This document shows positions 51,434-59,657 of a stretch of 64,000 bases of DNA, piece after piece (position 1 is the stretch's first letter; each line of letters starts with the position of its first letter). The notes beneath the pieces were generated by a model that ran no database searches, had not been told where the DNA came from, and saw nothing but the letters and a program-made list of their open reading frames with translations. Source of the DNA: an uncultured Collinsella sp. Its GTDB lineage: Bacteria > Actinomycetota > Coriobacteriia > Coriobacteriales > Coriobacteriaceae. The translations under genes and the position numbers were made by a program. The stretch covers positions 35,246-99,245 of the forward strand of contig CAKUGF010000007.1 in assembly GCA_934654585.1 (NCBI GenBank), read 5' to 3'.

Positions 51434-51563
51434 GGACCTGGGCGGGCGTATGGGGCAACATCGATCGCGAGTTCCGCACGCAAAGGAGGCCACTTAATGT
51501 GGCCTCCGTCTTGCGCAGGACTGTCCGAGCAGGCGATGTTGCCCTATACGCCCGCCCAGGTCC
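51434..51563. repeat. 130-bp nested palindrome at the 3' end of pcrA
   Basis: Outer 30-bp arms 51434-51463 and 51534-51563 (GGACCTGGGCGGGCGTATGG, then GGCAACATCG) pair with one mismatch. Inside is a 9-bp perfect hairpin GGAGGCCAC-TTAAT-GTGGCCTCC (51485-51507), probably the pcrA terminator. No gene is in this gap. Confidence 0.8.
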
Positions 51564-51570
51564 GCCGGGA

Positions 51571-54471
51571 TCACGACAGCTTGACGATCGGTGCAAAACC
51601 TTTCATAAGCTTTTTGGTCTGGCCGGTCTTCTCGAATTGGACCTCGATCATGTCTCCGGCGACCGAGATCACGGTACCGGCACCAAAGGTCTTATGACTC
51701 ACGGTATCGCCCGCGGCAAAGTCCTGCGACGCGCTCGCGCGATCGACCTTGCGCTCCACCGTCGGCGACACCTTGGACGACGGCGTTTTAGCGCGCGGTG
51801 CACCCGAGCCAAAGGTCGAGGCAACGCGGCCGGCATCGGGCGAAACGCCACGATGGCGCTCGGTTCCATAGCTGCTGCCGCCAAAGAAATCGTCGAAGCT
51901 CGAACCACCGCGCGAGCCGGAACCGCCGGTCGAGCGCGTGCGCGAGCCAAACACCTTGCCGCCATACATATCCGAGCCCATGCCCGAGCCAAAGGTGCCG
52001 TGACGGTCGCCGCGCTTCTCCCAGCCCGTGCCCTCAAAGCCGGCAGAGCCAATACCGCTAAACTCGATATCCTCAAACGGAATCTCGTTGAGGAAGCGCG
52101 AGCGCGGGTTGGCCGAGGTCGAGCCGTAGGTGCGACGCGTTGCGGCATATGTTAGGAACAGGCGCTTGCGGGCGCGCGTGATGGCGACGTAGGCCAGGCG
52201 ACGCTCCTCCTCGAGCTTGCCCGGATCGTCACTGCCGCCAAAATCGTGTACGTGCGGGAAGATACCCTCCTCCATGCCAGCCACAAACACCGCCGGAAAC
52301 TCCAGACCCTTGGCGGAGTGGATGGTCATCATGGTGATGGCATGCGTCTCGCCGGCAAGAGAGTCCAGGTCGGAGCGCAGGGCCAGCCATTCCATAAGGG
52401 CGGGCAGCGCCTTGCAGGTGAGCGGGCCATAGGTGCGCTCGATCTCGTCGGCATGCACGGCGCCAGCCGGCAGCTCCGTCGGCGCGGCATACGCGTTGCC
52501 CGCGATGGCGGCGGCCAGAGCATCCTGCGGCGACAGCGCCGGGGCTGCCAGGCTATCGAGCGGATTGGAGCCCGCGGCGTCGCGAACGCCGACCAGCGCC
52601 TCAAACGAGGACGCGGGCGCAGACGGGCCGGGCTCCGGCGCGGGCGCGCTCACCACAACGGGCTCGGGCTCGGCGCCGGCCGGCACATCGGCAACGCCAG
52701 CCGCACGCAGCTCTTCCAAGCTCTCGAGCGTGCCCTCGATATCCTCGTGCGTCTCCTCAAATTCGGCGGCAACGCCCAGGAATTCCTGGATGTTCTCGGC
52801 GCGGCTCTCGGACTCCATAGTGCCCTCGGCGCGGAACGCCTGCAGCAGGCCCGTCTTGTCGACGATCATCTCGACGACGTCCTTGAGCTCGCCGTCCATG
52901 CGACGACCCTCGCGCACCAGCGCCACAAAGCTCGACAGGCCGTTGCGCACCTTGGCACTAAACATGCCCGTCTCGGCCGTCGCGATCTCGCAGGCCTGGA
53001 AGAACGAGCAGCGGTTATCGCGCGCCAGCTGCTCGATCTTTTGGATCGAGGTGGAGCCGATACCGCGGCGCGGCGTGTTGATGACGCGCTTGACGCTCAT
53101 CTCGTCGGCCGGGTTCACGATCATCTTGAGGTAGGCCATGACGTCGCGGATCTCGGCGCGGTCGAAGAATCGCGTGCCGCCGACGATCTTGTAGGGCACA
53201 CCCGCACGCAGGAACATATCTTCGAGAATACGCGACTGGGCGTTGGTGCGGTAGAACACGGCGATGTCGTCGTAGCTCGTACCCTTGGAGTGCAGCTTTT
53301 CGATCTCGCCGGCAATCCAGCGACCCTCGTCGCGCTCATCGCTCGCCTGGAAGGCCTGGATCTTCTCGCCGTCGCCCTCGGCCGTGAACAGGCGCTTGTC
53401 CTTGCGCTGCGAGTTGTGGCGCACCACGGCGTTGGCGGCGCTCAGAATGTGACCCGTGGAGCGGTAGTTCTGCTCCAGCTTGACGGTCTTGCAGTTTTTA
53501 AAGTCCTTCTCGAAGTCCAGGATATTGGTGATGTCGGCGCCGCGCCAGCTGTAAATGGACTGGTCGTCGTCGCCCACGACCATGAGGTTTTGATACTTGG
53601 CAGCCAGCAGGTTGGCGATCTCGTACTGAACGTGGTTGGTGTCCTGATACTCGTCGACGCTAATGTAGCGGAAGCGCTCCTGGTACTTGTCGAGCACCTC
53701 GGGGCGGGTACGCAGCAGCTCGAGCGTGCGCACGAGCAGGTCATCGAAGTCCATGGCGTTGGCGGCACGCAGGCGACGTTCCAGCTCCATATAGACCTGC
53801 GCGGCCTTTTTGTCGTTGGGACTGTCGGCGGATTTGAGCATGTCCTCGGGGCCGATCATGGCATTTTTAGCCGAGCTGATCTTGCTGCGGATCATATTGA
53901 TGGGGAACTGCTTTTGCTCGATGCCGAGCGCCTGCATAATGTCGCGCACCATGCGCTTGGAGTCGTCGTCATCGTAGATGGTGAACTGGCCGGTGTAGCC
54001 CAGCAGGTCGGCGTCCTCACGCAGCATGCGCACGCACATGGCGTGGAAGGTGCACACCCACATGCCGCGGGTGCCGTTGGGGATGAGCGCCGCCAGACGC
54101 TCGCGCATCTCGGCCGCGGCCTTGTTGGTAAACGTGATGGCCAGGACCTGCCACGGCTTAACGCCCAGGTCGCCCAGCATGTGAGCGATGCGGAAGGTCA
54201 GGACGCGGGTCTTGCCCGAGCCGGCGCCGGCAAGGACCAGCAGCGGGCCCTCGGTGGTCAGAACCGCCTCGCGCTGGGCGGGATTGAGGCTATCGATGTC
54301 GACGAGCGGCTTGGCGGGCTTGGGCGCGGGAGCCGGGGCGTCGTAGATGTCGAGCGGAACGAGCTCGGGCTCCGGCGCGGCGGGAGCAGTGTACGCATCG
54401 AGCGGCACGGGCTCCGGCGCGGGCGGGACGGGCGCGGCGGTGTTCTTTTCCCAGGGCAAGGGCTGGGTCAT
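51571..54471 (-). CDS. pcrA: UvrD/PcrA-family ATP-dependent DNA helicase
   Basis: The 966-residue superfamily 1 helicase has motif I LLVLAGAGSGKTRVLTFRIA, motif II YISVDEYQDTNHVQYEIANL, motif III GDDDQSIYSWRGADI, motif IV LEQNYRS, motif V MTIHSAKGLEFPAVFVAGME and VAITRARKRLFLTYA. It unwinds DNA in repair and replication restart. There is an unusual Pro/Ala-rich N-terminal 50-residue extension, an insert of about 90 Ala/Pro residues near 610-700, and a Gly/Ser-rich C-terminal linker before a PcrA-type end (HKTFGAGTVISVAGDM). AGGAG precedes the ATG at 54471. Confidence 0.95.
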   Translation of the reverse strand: MTQPLPWEKNTAAPVPPAPEPVPLDAYTAPAAPEPELVPLDIYDAPAPAPKPAKPLVDIDSLNPAQREAVLTTEGPLLVLAGAGSGKTRVLTFRIAHMLGDLGVKPWQVLAITFTNKAAAEMRERLAALIPNGTRGMWVCTFHAMCVRMLREDADLLGYTGQFTIYDDDDSKRMVRDIMQALGIEQKQFPINMIRSKISSAKNAMIGPEDMLKSADSPNDKKAAQVYMELERRLRAANAMDFDDLLVRTLELLRTRPEVLDKYQERFRYISVDEYQDTNHVQYEIANLLAAKYQNLMVVGDDDQSIYSWRGADITNILDFEKDFKNCKTVKLEQNYRSTGHILSAANAVVRHNSQRKDKRLFTAEGDGEKIQAFQASDERDEGRWIAGEIEKLHSKGTSYDDIAVFYRTNAQSRILEDMFLRAGVPYKIVGGTRFFDRAEIRDVMAYLKMIVNPADEMSVKRVINTPRRGIGSTSIQKIEQLARDNRCSFFQACEIATAETGMFSAKVRNGLSSFVALVREGRRMDGELKDVVEMIVDKTGLLQAFRAEGTMESESRAENIQEFLGVAAEFEETHEDIEGTLESLEELRAAGVADVPAGAEPEPVVVSAPAPEPGPSAPASSFEALVGVRDAAGSNPLDSLAAPALSPQDALAAAIAGNAYAAPTELPAGAVHADEIERTYGPLTCKALPALMEWLALRSDLDSLAGETHAITMMTIHSAKGLEFPAVFVAGMEEGIFPHVHDFGGSDDPGKLEEERRLAYVAITRARKRLFLTYAATRRTYGSTSANPRSRFLNEIPFEDIEFSGIGSAGFEGTGWEKRGDRHGTFGSGMGSDMYGGKVFGSRTRSTGGSGSRGGSSFDDFFGGSSYGTERHRGVSPDAGRVASTFGSGAPRAKTPSSKVSPTVERKVDRASASQDFAAGDTVSHKTFGAGTVISVAGDMIEVQFEKTGQTKKLMKGFAPIVKLS

Positions 54472-54618
54472 GGGCGACTCCTCATCTGACGGACGGCGCG
54501 CCTGCGGGCAGCGCCATAGTTTGAGCCGTACCAGTATACCGAGCCGCGCGGACACCGACGCAAATCACACCACGACTCCGCGCACCGCCGCCCCAGCACC
54601 CCAAAATAAGTTGCGGTT

Positions 54619-54683
54619 TGGTGCAATGGGGTCAGGTTACTTTGCACCAAGTTGGTGCAGATTAACCTGACCCCTTTGCACCA
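54619..54683. repeat. Complete 65-bp nested palindrome GGTGCAATGGGGTCAGG (family F5), copy 1
   Basis: The order is arm GGTGCAAT, core GGGGTCAGGTTAC, inverted arm TTTGCACC, spacer, arm TTGGTGCA, complementary core AACCTGACCCC, inverted arm TTTGCACCA. It lies between pcrA and the 2-hydroxyacid dehydrogenase gene. Confidence 0.85.
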
Positions 54684-54779
54684 TCGCGGGTGGCTCAGGT
54701 CGACTTCGCGCTCTGTCAAGGTCTAGAGGGATAGAATATCTACCATTTCCACCCCGTCCCCAAGTGGCAGGAGGTTGCT

Positions 54780-55778
54780 GTGAAGCATAGGGTGCTCTAT
54801 TACATGGTCGATGGCTCGACCGACGCCGGACAGGCTGTGCTCGACACCGTCGAAGGTGGCAATCAGGTTGAACTGGTGGGCTGCGCGCACGAACCCAATG
54901 TCTGTCCCACCGCTGAGCAGTTTGCCGGGTGCGAGGGCTTTGTCGGCGAGTTCGGCCCCGTCGACGCCGCGTGCGCCGACGCCATGGCCGCCGCGGGCAT
55001 GCAGATTGTCTCGAACATGTCCATCGGACTCAACCATGTGGCCGTCGAACGCTTGGCGTCCCACGGCATCACCGTCACCAACTGCCCGGGATATTGTTCG
55101 GACGACGTCGCTCAGCACACCATCGCCCTGATGATGGATCTGATGAGACAGGTCACGTTTCTCAACCGCGATGTGCGAGGCGGCACTTGGAACCCGCTGG
55201 GCGGCTACACCATGCACCGCACGCAGGGACGCACGCTGGGGCTCGTCTTTTTTGGCAGCATCGCGCGCGCCGTTGCACCCATCGCGCAAGCCCTCGGCAT
55301 GGACGTGCTGGTATGGGCGCCGACCAAGACCGTCGAAGAGCTGGCTGAGGCCGGTTGTAACAAGGCGCAAACGCTCGACGAGCTTCTTACCGCGTCCGAC
55401 GTTGTCAGTTTGCATTGCCCGCTGATTCCGGAAACCGAGAAGTTGATCGGCGAGCGCGAGCTTACGCTTATGAAACCCTCGGCATTTTTGATCAACACGG
55501 CCCGCGGCCCCATTGTGGATGAGGGCGCCCTAATCGCCGCGCTGGACGAGGGAATCGCCAGTGCTGGCACACGCGGCATTTGCGGGGCGGCACTCGACGT
55601 GCTTGCCGACGAGACCACGCCCAATCAGGCACTGATCGCCCACCCGCGTTGCATCGTCACGCCCCACTGCGCTTACAGCACCAAGGAAGCCTACGACACC
55701 GTGCGCCGCATGTCCCTGCAAGCCGTAGTCGACAAGCTCGTCTTTCACCGCAAGCCAGAGCACGCCGTAGCAAGATAG
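54780..55778 (+). CDS. D-isomer-specific 2-hydroxyacid dehydrogenase family protein
   Basis: The 332-residue enzyme has the typical two-domain order: SIGLNHVAVERLASHGITVT, the NAD-binding domain LGLVFFGSIARAVAPIAQAL, VSLHCPLIPETEKLI, the catalytic Arg in NTARGPIVDEGAL, and the His in VTPHCAYST. The usual GxGxxG loop is altered to FFGSIA, so the cofactor site deserves caution. Substrate is unknown. Translation starts at GTG 54780, five bases after AGGAGG. It is flanked by F5 palindromes on both sides. Confidence 0.88.
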   Translation: MKHRVLYYMVDGSTDAGQAVLDTVEGGNQVELVGCAHEPNVCPTAEQFAGCEGFVGEFGPVDAACADAMAAAGMQIVSNMSIGLNHVAVERLASHGITVTNCPGYCSDDVAQHTIALMMDLMRQVTFLNRDVRGGTWNPLGGYTMHRTQGRTLGLVFFGSIARAVAPIAQALGMDVLVWAPTKTVEELAEAGCNKAQTLDELLTASDVVSLHCPLIPETEKLIGERELTLMKPSAFLINTARGPIVDEGALIAALDEGIASAGTRGICGAALDVLADETTPNQALIAHPRCIVTPHCAYSTKEAYDTVRRMSLQAVVDKLVFHRKPEHAVAR

Positions 55779-55785
55779 CCCCACC

Positions 55786-55852
55786 TTGGTGCAATGGGGT
55801 CAGGTTACTTTGCACCAACCTGGTGCAGACAAACCTGACCCCATTGCACCAA
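55786..55852. repeat. Complete 67-bp nested palindrome (family F5), copy 2
   Basis: TTGGTGCAATGGGGTCAGG, an inner inverted copy TTTGCACCAA, CCTGGTGCA and AACCTGACCCCATTGCACCAA give the same arm-core-arm-arm-core-arm layout as copy 1. Confidence 0.85.
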
Positions 55853-55895
55853 TCTCTTGACAACGGCGGCATCGCGTATTTGGACACAGCAGCGA

Positions 55896-55995
55896 GCGGC
55901 AGCCAGAGCGAACAAATTGGCATGAAAAGAGGGCGGCATAGACCTTTTGGTCATGCCGCCCTCTTTGAATGACAAGTTGTCGCTCTGGCTGCCGC
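55896..55995. repeat. 100-bp nested palindrome containing the uppP terminator
   Basis: Outer arms GCGGCAGCCAGAGCGAACAA (55896-55915) and TTGTCGCTCTGGCTGCCGC (55977-55995) pair with one bulged base. Inside, AAAGAGGGCGGCAT pairs with ATGCCGCCCTCTTT (55926-55966) with a T-run on each side; this inner hairpin is the terminator. Confidence 0.85.
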
Positions 55996-56010
55996 GCAGC
56001 GTCAACTGAG

Positions 56011-56991
56011 TTACAGGCCGAGCATCGGCACCGCTACGAAAAAGTATGCGAGGACCACAATGCCCAGGATAATGCGGTAGACGCCGAAGCACTTGAAGTC
56101 ATGACGACGGACAAAGCCCATGAGCCACTTAATGGCAATGAGCGAAACCACAAAGGCAACGACGCAGCCAACACCCAGAATGGCAATCTCGTTGGCGCCA
56201 AAGGTGCCACCCTTGATGAAATACTTGACCAGTTTGAGCGCACTCGCGCCAAACATAACGGGAATGGCCAGGAAGAACGTGAACTTGGACGCTACCGAAC
56301 GCGTGCAGCCCAGCAGCAGGCCGCCGATGATGGTGGAACCGGAGCGAGACGTACCCGGCACCAGCGAGAGCACCTGGAAGCAGCCAATGCCCAGCGCCGT
56401 CTTCCAGCTCAGGTCCTCGAGCGTCGTAATGGAGCCAAAGTCCAGGTCCTCGTCATCGTCTTCATCCTCGACAACAGCCGAGGCGGGCGCCGCAAAGTGC
56501 GCGCCGGCGGGACGCCCACCAGCCACCACGGCACGCGAACCAAACGAGCCGGCAAGGACCATTTCCTCGCGCTTGCTGGCACGCCAGTTCTCGATCACGA
56601 TAAACAGCACACCGTACACGATGAGCGCCAGCGCCACGACGGGGGCGTTGTAGAAATGCTCCTCCATCCAGTCGTTAAGCGGCAGACCGATCGCCGCGGC
56701 GGGAATACAGCCGAGCACAATCTTGCCCCACAGCACCCACGTGTCGCGACGGCCTTCCTTGCCTTTGCTGGGCGAGAACGGATTGAGCTCATGGAAGAAC
56801 AGCACGCAGACGGCCAGAATGGCACCAAGCTGAATCACGACCAGGAACATATTCCAAAACGTCTCGCTCACGTTCATCTTGACGAACTCGTCCACCAAGA
56901 TCATGTGACCCGTCGACGAAACAGGCAGCCATTCGGTGATGCCCTCGACCAGGCCCATGAAGGCAGATTTTAGAAGCTCGATAATATCCAA
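56011..56991 (-). CDS. uppP: Undecaprenyl-diphosphatase
   Basis: The 326-residue membrane enzyme recycles undecaprenyl pyrophosphate for cell-wall synthesis. It has the two signature regions, LVEGITEWLPVSSTGHMILV and the later VLSLVPGTSRSGSTIIGGLL. A soluble acidic insert of about 55 residues (with VVEDEDDDEDLDFG) separates the halves and is not usual in the family (about 270 aa). The TTG at 56991 is preferred because GAGGGG lies six bases upstream and it gives the normal DIIELLKSAF start. Confidence 0.93.
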   Translation of the reverse strand: MDIIELLKSAFMGLVEGITEWLPVSSTGHMILVDEFVKMNVSETFWNMFLVVIQLGAILAVCVLFFHELNPFSPSKGKEGRRDTWVLWGKIVLGCIPAAAIGLPLNDWMEEHFYNAPVVALALIVYGVLFIVIENWRASKREEMVLAGSFGSRAVVAGGRPAGAHFAAPASAVVEDEDDDEDLDFGSITTLEDLSWKTALGIGCFQVLSLVPGTSRSGSTIIGGLLLGCTRSVASKFTFFLAIPVMFGASALKLVKYFIKGGTFGANEIAILGVGCVVAFVVSLIAIKWLMGFVRRHDFKCFGVYRIILGIVVLAYFFVAVPMLGL

Positions 56992-57241
56992 AGGGACCCC
57001 CTCGTTTAACACCCGCCGATAGATACTTCTGCGGACGGTGCGGGCGATGTCCCATTATCAACCGTTGACGACGCGCACACGACAACCCTTACCAAAAATC
57101 TCGCCCGTTCACAGAATTGCAGGCGGTCAAACCGAAATCCTTGGGTATAACTGCAACAAGGTAAAGTGTCCGGCGGTCCACGCGCCCGCGCCCGCCCGAC
57201 GCACGAGCCCCGCGCCCGTGCGATAGACCAAGGAGGAAACC

Positions 57242-57679
57242 ATGAACGAGGGCTACACCAAGGTATTTGTTTCACTCGACGGTACTGAGCAGCAGGATTT
57301 TGTGCTCGCACGCGCCATCAAGGTCGCCGCAAACAACGGCGCCAAGCTGATTATCGGCCACGTGATCGATTCCACGGCGCTTGAGAGCGCAGGGGCTTAT
57401 CCGGTCGACCTAGTCAACGGCTTGGAGGAGGCCTTTAACAACTCCATCGCCAAGCAGCTCGAAGAGGCGAAGGCAAATCCCGACATTCCCGAGGTCGAAG
57501 TCATGATTCGCGCCGGCCGCATTCGCGAGACGCTGAAGGACGAGATGCTCGACGTGGTCAAGCCCGATCTGGTGCTCTGCGGTGCCCGCGGCCTGTCCTC
57601 GATCAAGTATGCGCTACTGGGCTCGATTTCGACGTTCCTGCTGCGCAACACGGACTGCGACATCTTGGTCGTGAAGTAG
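57242..57679 (+). CDS. Universal stress protein (UspA family)
   Basis: The 145-residue protein begins KVFVSLDGTEQQDFVLARAI and ends with the ATP-binding pattern LCGARGLSSIKYALLGSIS followed by TFLLRNTDCDILVVK, as in ATP-binding UspA proteins. It is thought to support survival under stress; a particular role cannot be read. GGAGG precedes the ATG. Confidence 0.93.
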   Translation: MNEGYTKVFVSLDGTEQQDFVLARAIKVAANNGAKLIIGHVIDSTALESAGAYPVDLVNGLEEAFNNSIAKQLEEAKANPDIPEVEVMIRAGRIRETLKDEMLDVVKPDLVLCGARGLSSIKYALLGSISTFLLRNTDCDILVVK

Positions 57680-57692
57680 GTTCCTTCCCGTC

Positions 57693-57783
57693 GGCGCAAG
57701 GCCTGCGGGGTTATCACGCCGACGTCCTCGCCGCTTCGCGGCTGCGGGATGCCGGCTTAGATAACCCCTCCCGGCCTTGCGCC
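57693..57783. repeat. 91-bp nested palindrome after the universal stress gene
   Basis: GGCGCAAGGCC (57693-57703) pairs with GGCCTTGCGCC (57773-57783), GGGGTTATC (57707-57715) with GATAACCCC (57760-57768), and GCCGC-TTC-GCGGC sits in the middle (57730-57742). Three stems are nested in one element. Confidence 0.85.
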
Positions 57784-57826
57784 TTCGTCACCGTACTTCA
57801 GCGAGTTGGCTGAATTGAAAGATGGC

Positions 57827-57860
57827 GTGCCGCCCCGTTTGGGGCGGCACGTTTTGTTTG
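57827..57860 (+). terminator. Terminator with tandem GGCGGCAC repeats
   Basis: GTGCCGCCCC-GTTT-GGGGCGGCAC is followed by GTTTTGTTTG. Two further GGCGGCACGTTTTT units follow at 57865 and 57889, at 22- and 24-bp spacing, up to the hipA stop. Confidence 0.8.
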
Positions 57861-57900
57861 GGCAGGCGGCACGTTTTTGTTTGGGTGGGGCGGCACGTTT

Positions 57901-59190
57901 TTATTGGGAGATTCTGTTTAGACGGTCTTGTACTTCTGGAATGATTTTATCGAGCATTGCTTCTGCCTCGGGGAAACCTTCTTCTTTGAGGCTGCGCGCT
58001 GCATCTCTCAGTGCATCTGGCACCTCACTGCAGGTGTCGTTAATCATTCCGGTAACGATCCCCTGGGGCAAACCCGCCTCGGTCATTTGCCTCAACACCG
58101 ATTCGCGACTCACGTCATCGATTTTTCGGCTTCCGCCAAATGAAACGCCCATCTCGCGAACAAGATTAGGGTAAATCGTCGTACACAGCACGTCGTAGAG
58201 CGGCGCCAGCCTCACCTGCTTCCAATCCTCACCCCATACGAGTGACCAATTCTTAAGATGGTTGTCGCAGTTTCCTACGGCATAATCGAACAGTTGGTTA
58301 TAGCCGACAAGGAACCTATCCTCCATTTGATTCGTCGACACCCTTCGTACCGCGTCGACGACAAGCCCCAGGTAATTGACGCCCGTTGGCTCATATTTCA
58401 GTTCACGCGAGATGCCCTTTGCCTGACAAATATCCTCTTGGTGCAAGCGACTTGGAACCGGCAGCCCGTCGACCGAACGACCGCTATCGGACATTGCTCG
58501 GTCAAACCGCTTCACGGCGATAATCGGTTCGGCGTCCTCAACACGAATAAGAAAGCACTCTTCGGCTGATAGGTCCATCAGTGAAGCAGCTCTTACGCAC
58601 ATGGCCTCGCATACCGTCTCGCCTGGAAAGGCTTTCGACCCCGCTTTGAGAATATGCGTTGACGGAGCCGCCCCGTGGGGCAGGTACCATCCGCCACATG
58701 GGTCATCGCCCGTATGGTACAGGCCGATTTTCGCCTGGGCGCCAGCAAGGGAGATCCGGCTCTCAAGGGCCAGATCAAAAGCTACCGCCGCCGGCGCATA
58801 CGCCAGCTTGTTCAGTTGCTTCTCACCTATTTCCTCATAGCCCATTTCGAGACCGTCGGCCGACGGTTCTCGCGTCAAAATCAAAGCGCCGACGGGTTCG
58901 TTGCGAACCAAATCGAGGACCTTAAAGTAATCGCCTTCCGCCCGAGCCTTTTTCTCAAGATCTCTGTTGAGCTGTCCCTCTGGAATAATGCCGGAGAAAA
59001 AGGAGCTCGTTACGTCCGGGTTGAACGCCTCGGCCGACAAGGGCAACGAAGACGAAATCGGAGCCGCGTCAGCATTCTTGAGGTACTTGGAGGCATAGGT
59101 GAATATCGGGAGCCCTGCGTTTTCATCCAATATGCCAACTAGCTGGTAGGACCCCTTAAACTCACGATGAACGAACAGCGTGCCACCCAT
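57901..59190 (-). CDS. hipA: HipA-type serine/threonine kinase toxin
   Basis: The 429-residue kinase has a HipA N-terminal subdomain and the kinase core: P-loop-like SLAGAQAKIGLY, the ATP Lys region THILKAG, the KRFDR segment, the catalytic loop NCDNHLKNWSLV and the metal-binding YDVLCT. HipA phosphorylates glutamyl-tRNA synthetase and induces dormancy when free of HipB. Length is close to E. coli HipA (440 aa). Its ATG overlaps the hipB stop codon (TAATG), the classic antitoxin-first coupling. A lower G+C content than the neighbours suggests transfer. Confidence 0.92.
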   Translation of the reverse strand: MGGTLFVHREFKGSYQLVGILDENAGLPIFTYASKYLKNADAAPISSSLPLSAEAFNPDVTSSFFSGIIPEGQLNRDLEKKARAEGDYFKVLDLVRNEPVGALILTREPSADGLEMGYEEIGEKQLNKLAYAPAAVAFDLALESRISLAGAQAKIGLYHTGDDPCGGWYLPHGAAPSTHILKAGSKAFPGETVCEAMCVRAASLMDLSAEECFLIRVEDAEPIIAVKRFDRAMSDSGRSVDGLPVPSRLHQEDICQAKGISRELKYEPTGVNYLGLVVDAVRRVSTNQMEDRFLVGYNQLFDYAVGNCDNHLKNWSLVWGEDWKQVRLAPLYDVLCTTIYPNLVREMGVSFGGSRKIDDVSRESVLRQMTEAGLPQGIVTGMINDTCSEVPDALRDAARSLKEEGFPEAEAMLDKIIPEVQDRLNRISQ

Positions 59191-59480
59191 TATTTTCCCC
59201 TCACCTTCAGAATAAAATCGATATCCACGATGGAGGCGTAGTCGAAAATGACGCCGATTTCCACCGTTGTCCGCCCCCGCTCTATATCGCCTATCACCCG
59301 AAGGCTGCGACCCGTCATAGTCGCGACGTCGCGTTGAGTCAGGCCGAGCTCACGTCTTCTAAGCCTAAGGGCCTTCCCCATCTCGCCCGGATCGAAAACC
59401 ATGCGTTCCGAGAAAGCAGTTTCAGACGGTTTAAGTTTGATGCGCCCATCGAGCACTTTAGTCGTTGTCACCGTTCTCAT
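59190..59480 (-). CDS. hipB: HipB-type helix-turn-helix antitoxin
   Basis: The 96-residue protein contains a Cro/CI-type helix-turn-helix (GKALRLRRRELGLTQRDVAT, then MTGRSLRVIGDIERGR). It ends with a short tail (VDIDFILKVRGK). It would bind HipA and repress the operon. Four operator-like palindromes lie just upstream at regular spacing. Confidence 0.92.
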   Translation of the reverse strand: MRTVTTTKVLDGRIKLKPSETAFSERMVFDPGEMGKALRLRRRELGLTQRDVATMTGRSLRVIGDIERGRTTVEIGVIFDYASIVDIDFILKVRGK

Positions 59481-59495
59481 GTCGCTCCTCAGCTA

Positions 59496-59630
59496 TATTC
59501 CCGTTCGTGAATATAGTATAGAACTATAGCGTAATGTTCCTGTACGGGAATATAGCTCTGCGAATAATACTTATGTTTACGTTCGGGAACATAGCAGCCA
59601 AAGCAATCGTTATCTTCCCAAATGGGAAGA
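59496..59630. promoter_or_regulatory. Four evenly spaced HipB-type operators
   Basis: Palindromes of the form TNTTY-N8-RAANA lie at 59496-59513 (TATTC...GAATA), 59535-59552 (TGTTC...GAATA), 59574-59591 (TGTTT...GAACA) and 59613-59630 (TCTTC...GAAGA). Their centres are exactly 39 bp apart. E. coli HipB sites are TATCC-N8-GGATA, so the same geometry is kept. Confidence 0.85.
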
Positions 59631-59657
59631 TTCCGTCGATCGAGCCACGCGGACCGG

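Noticed and set aside
52246..54489. A 747-codon open frame opposite pcrA
   Set aside because: Antisense shadow of a clear helicase gene with all helicase motifs.
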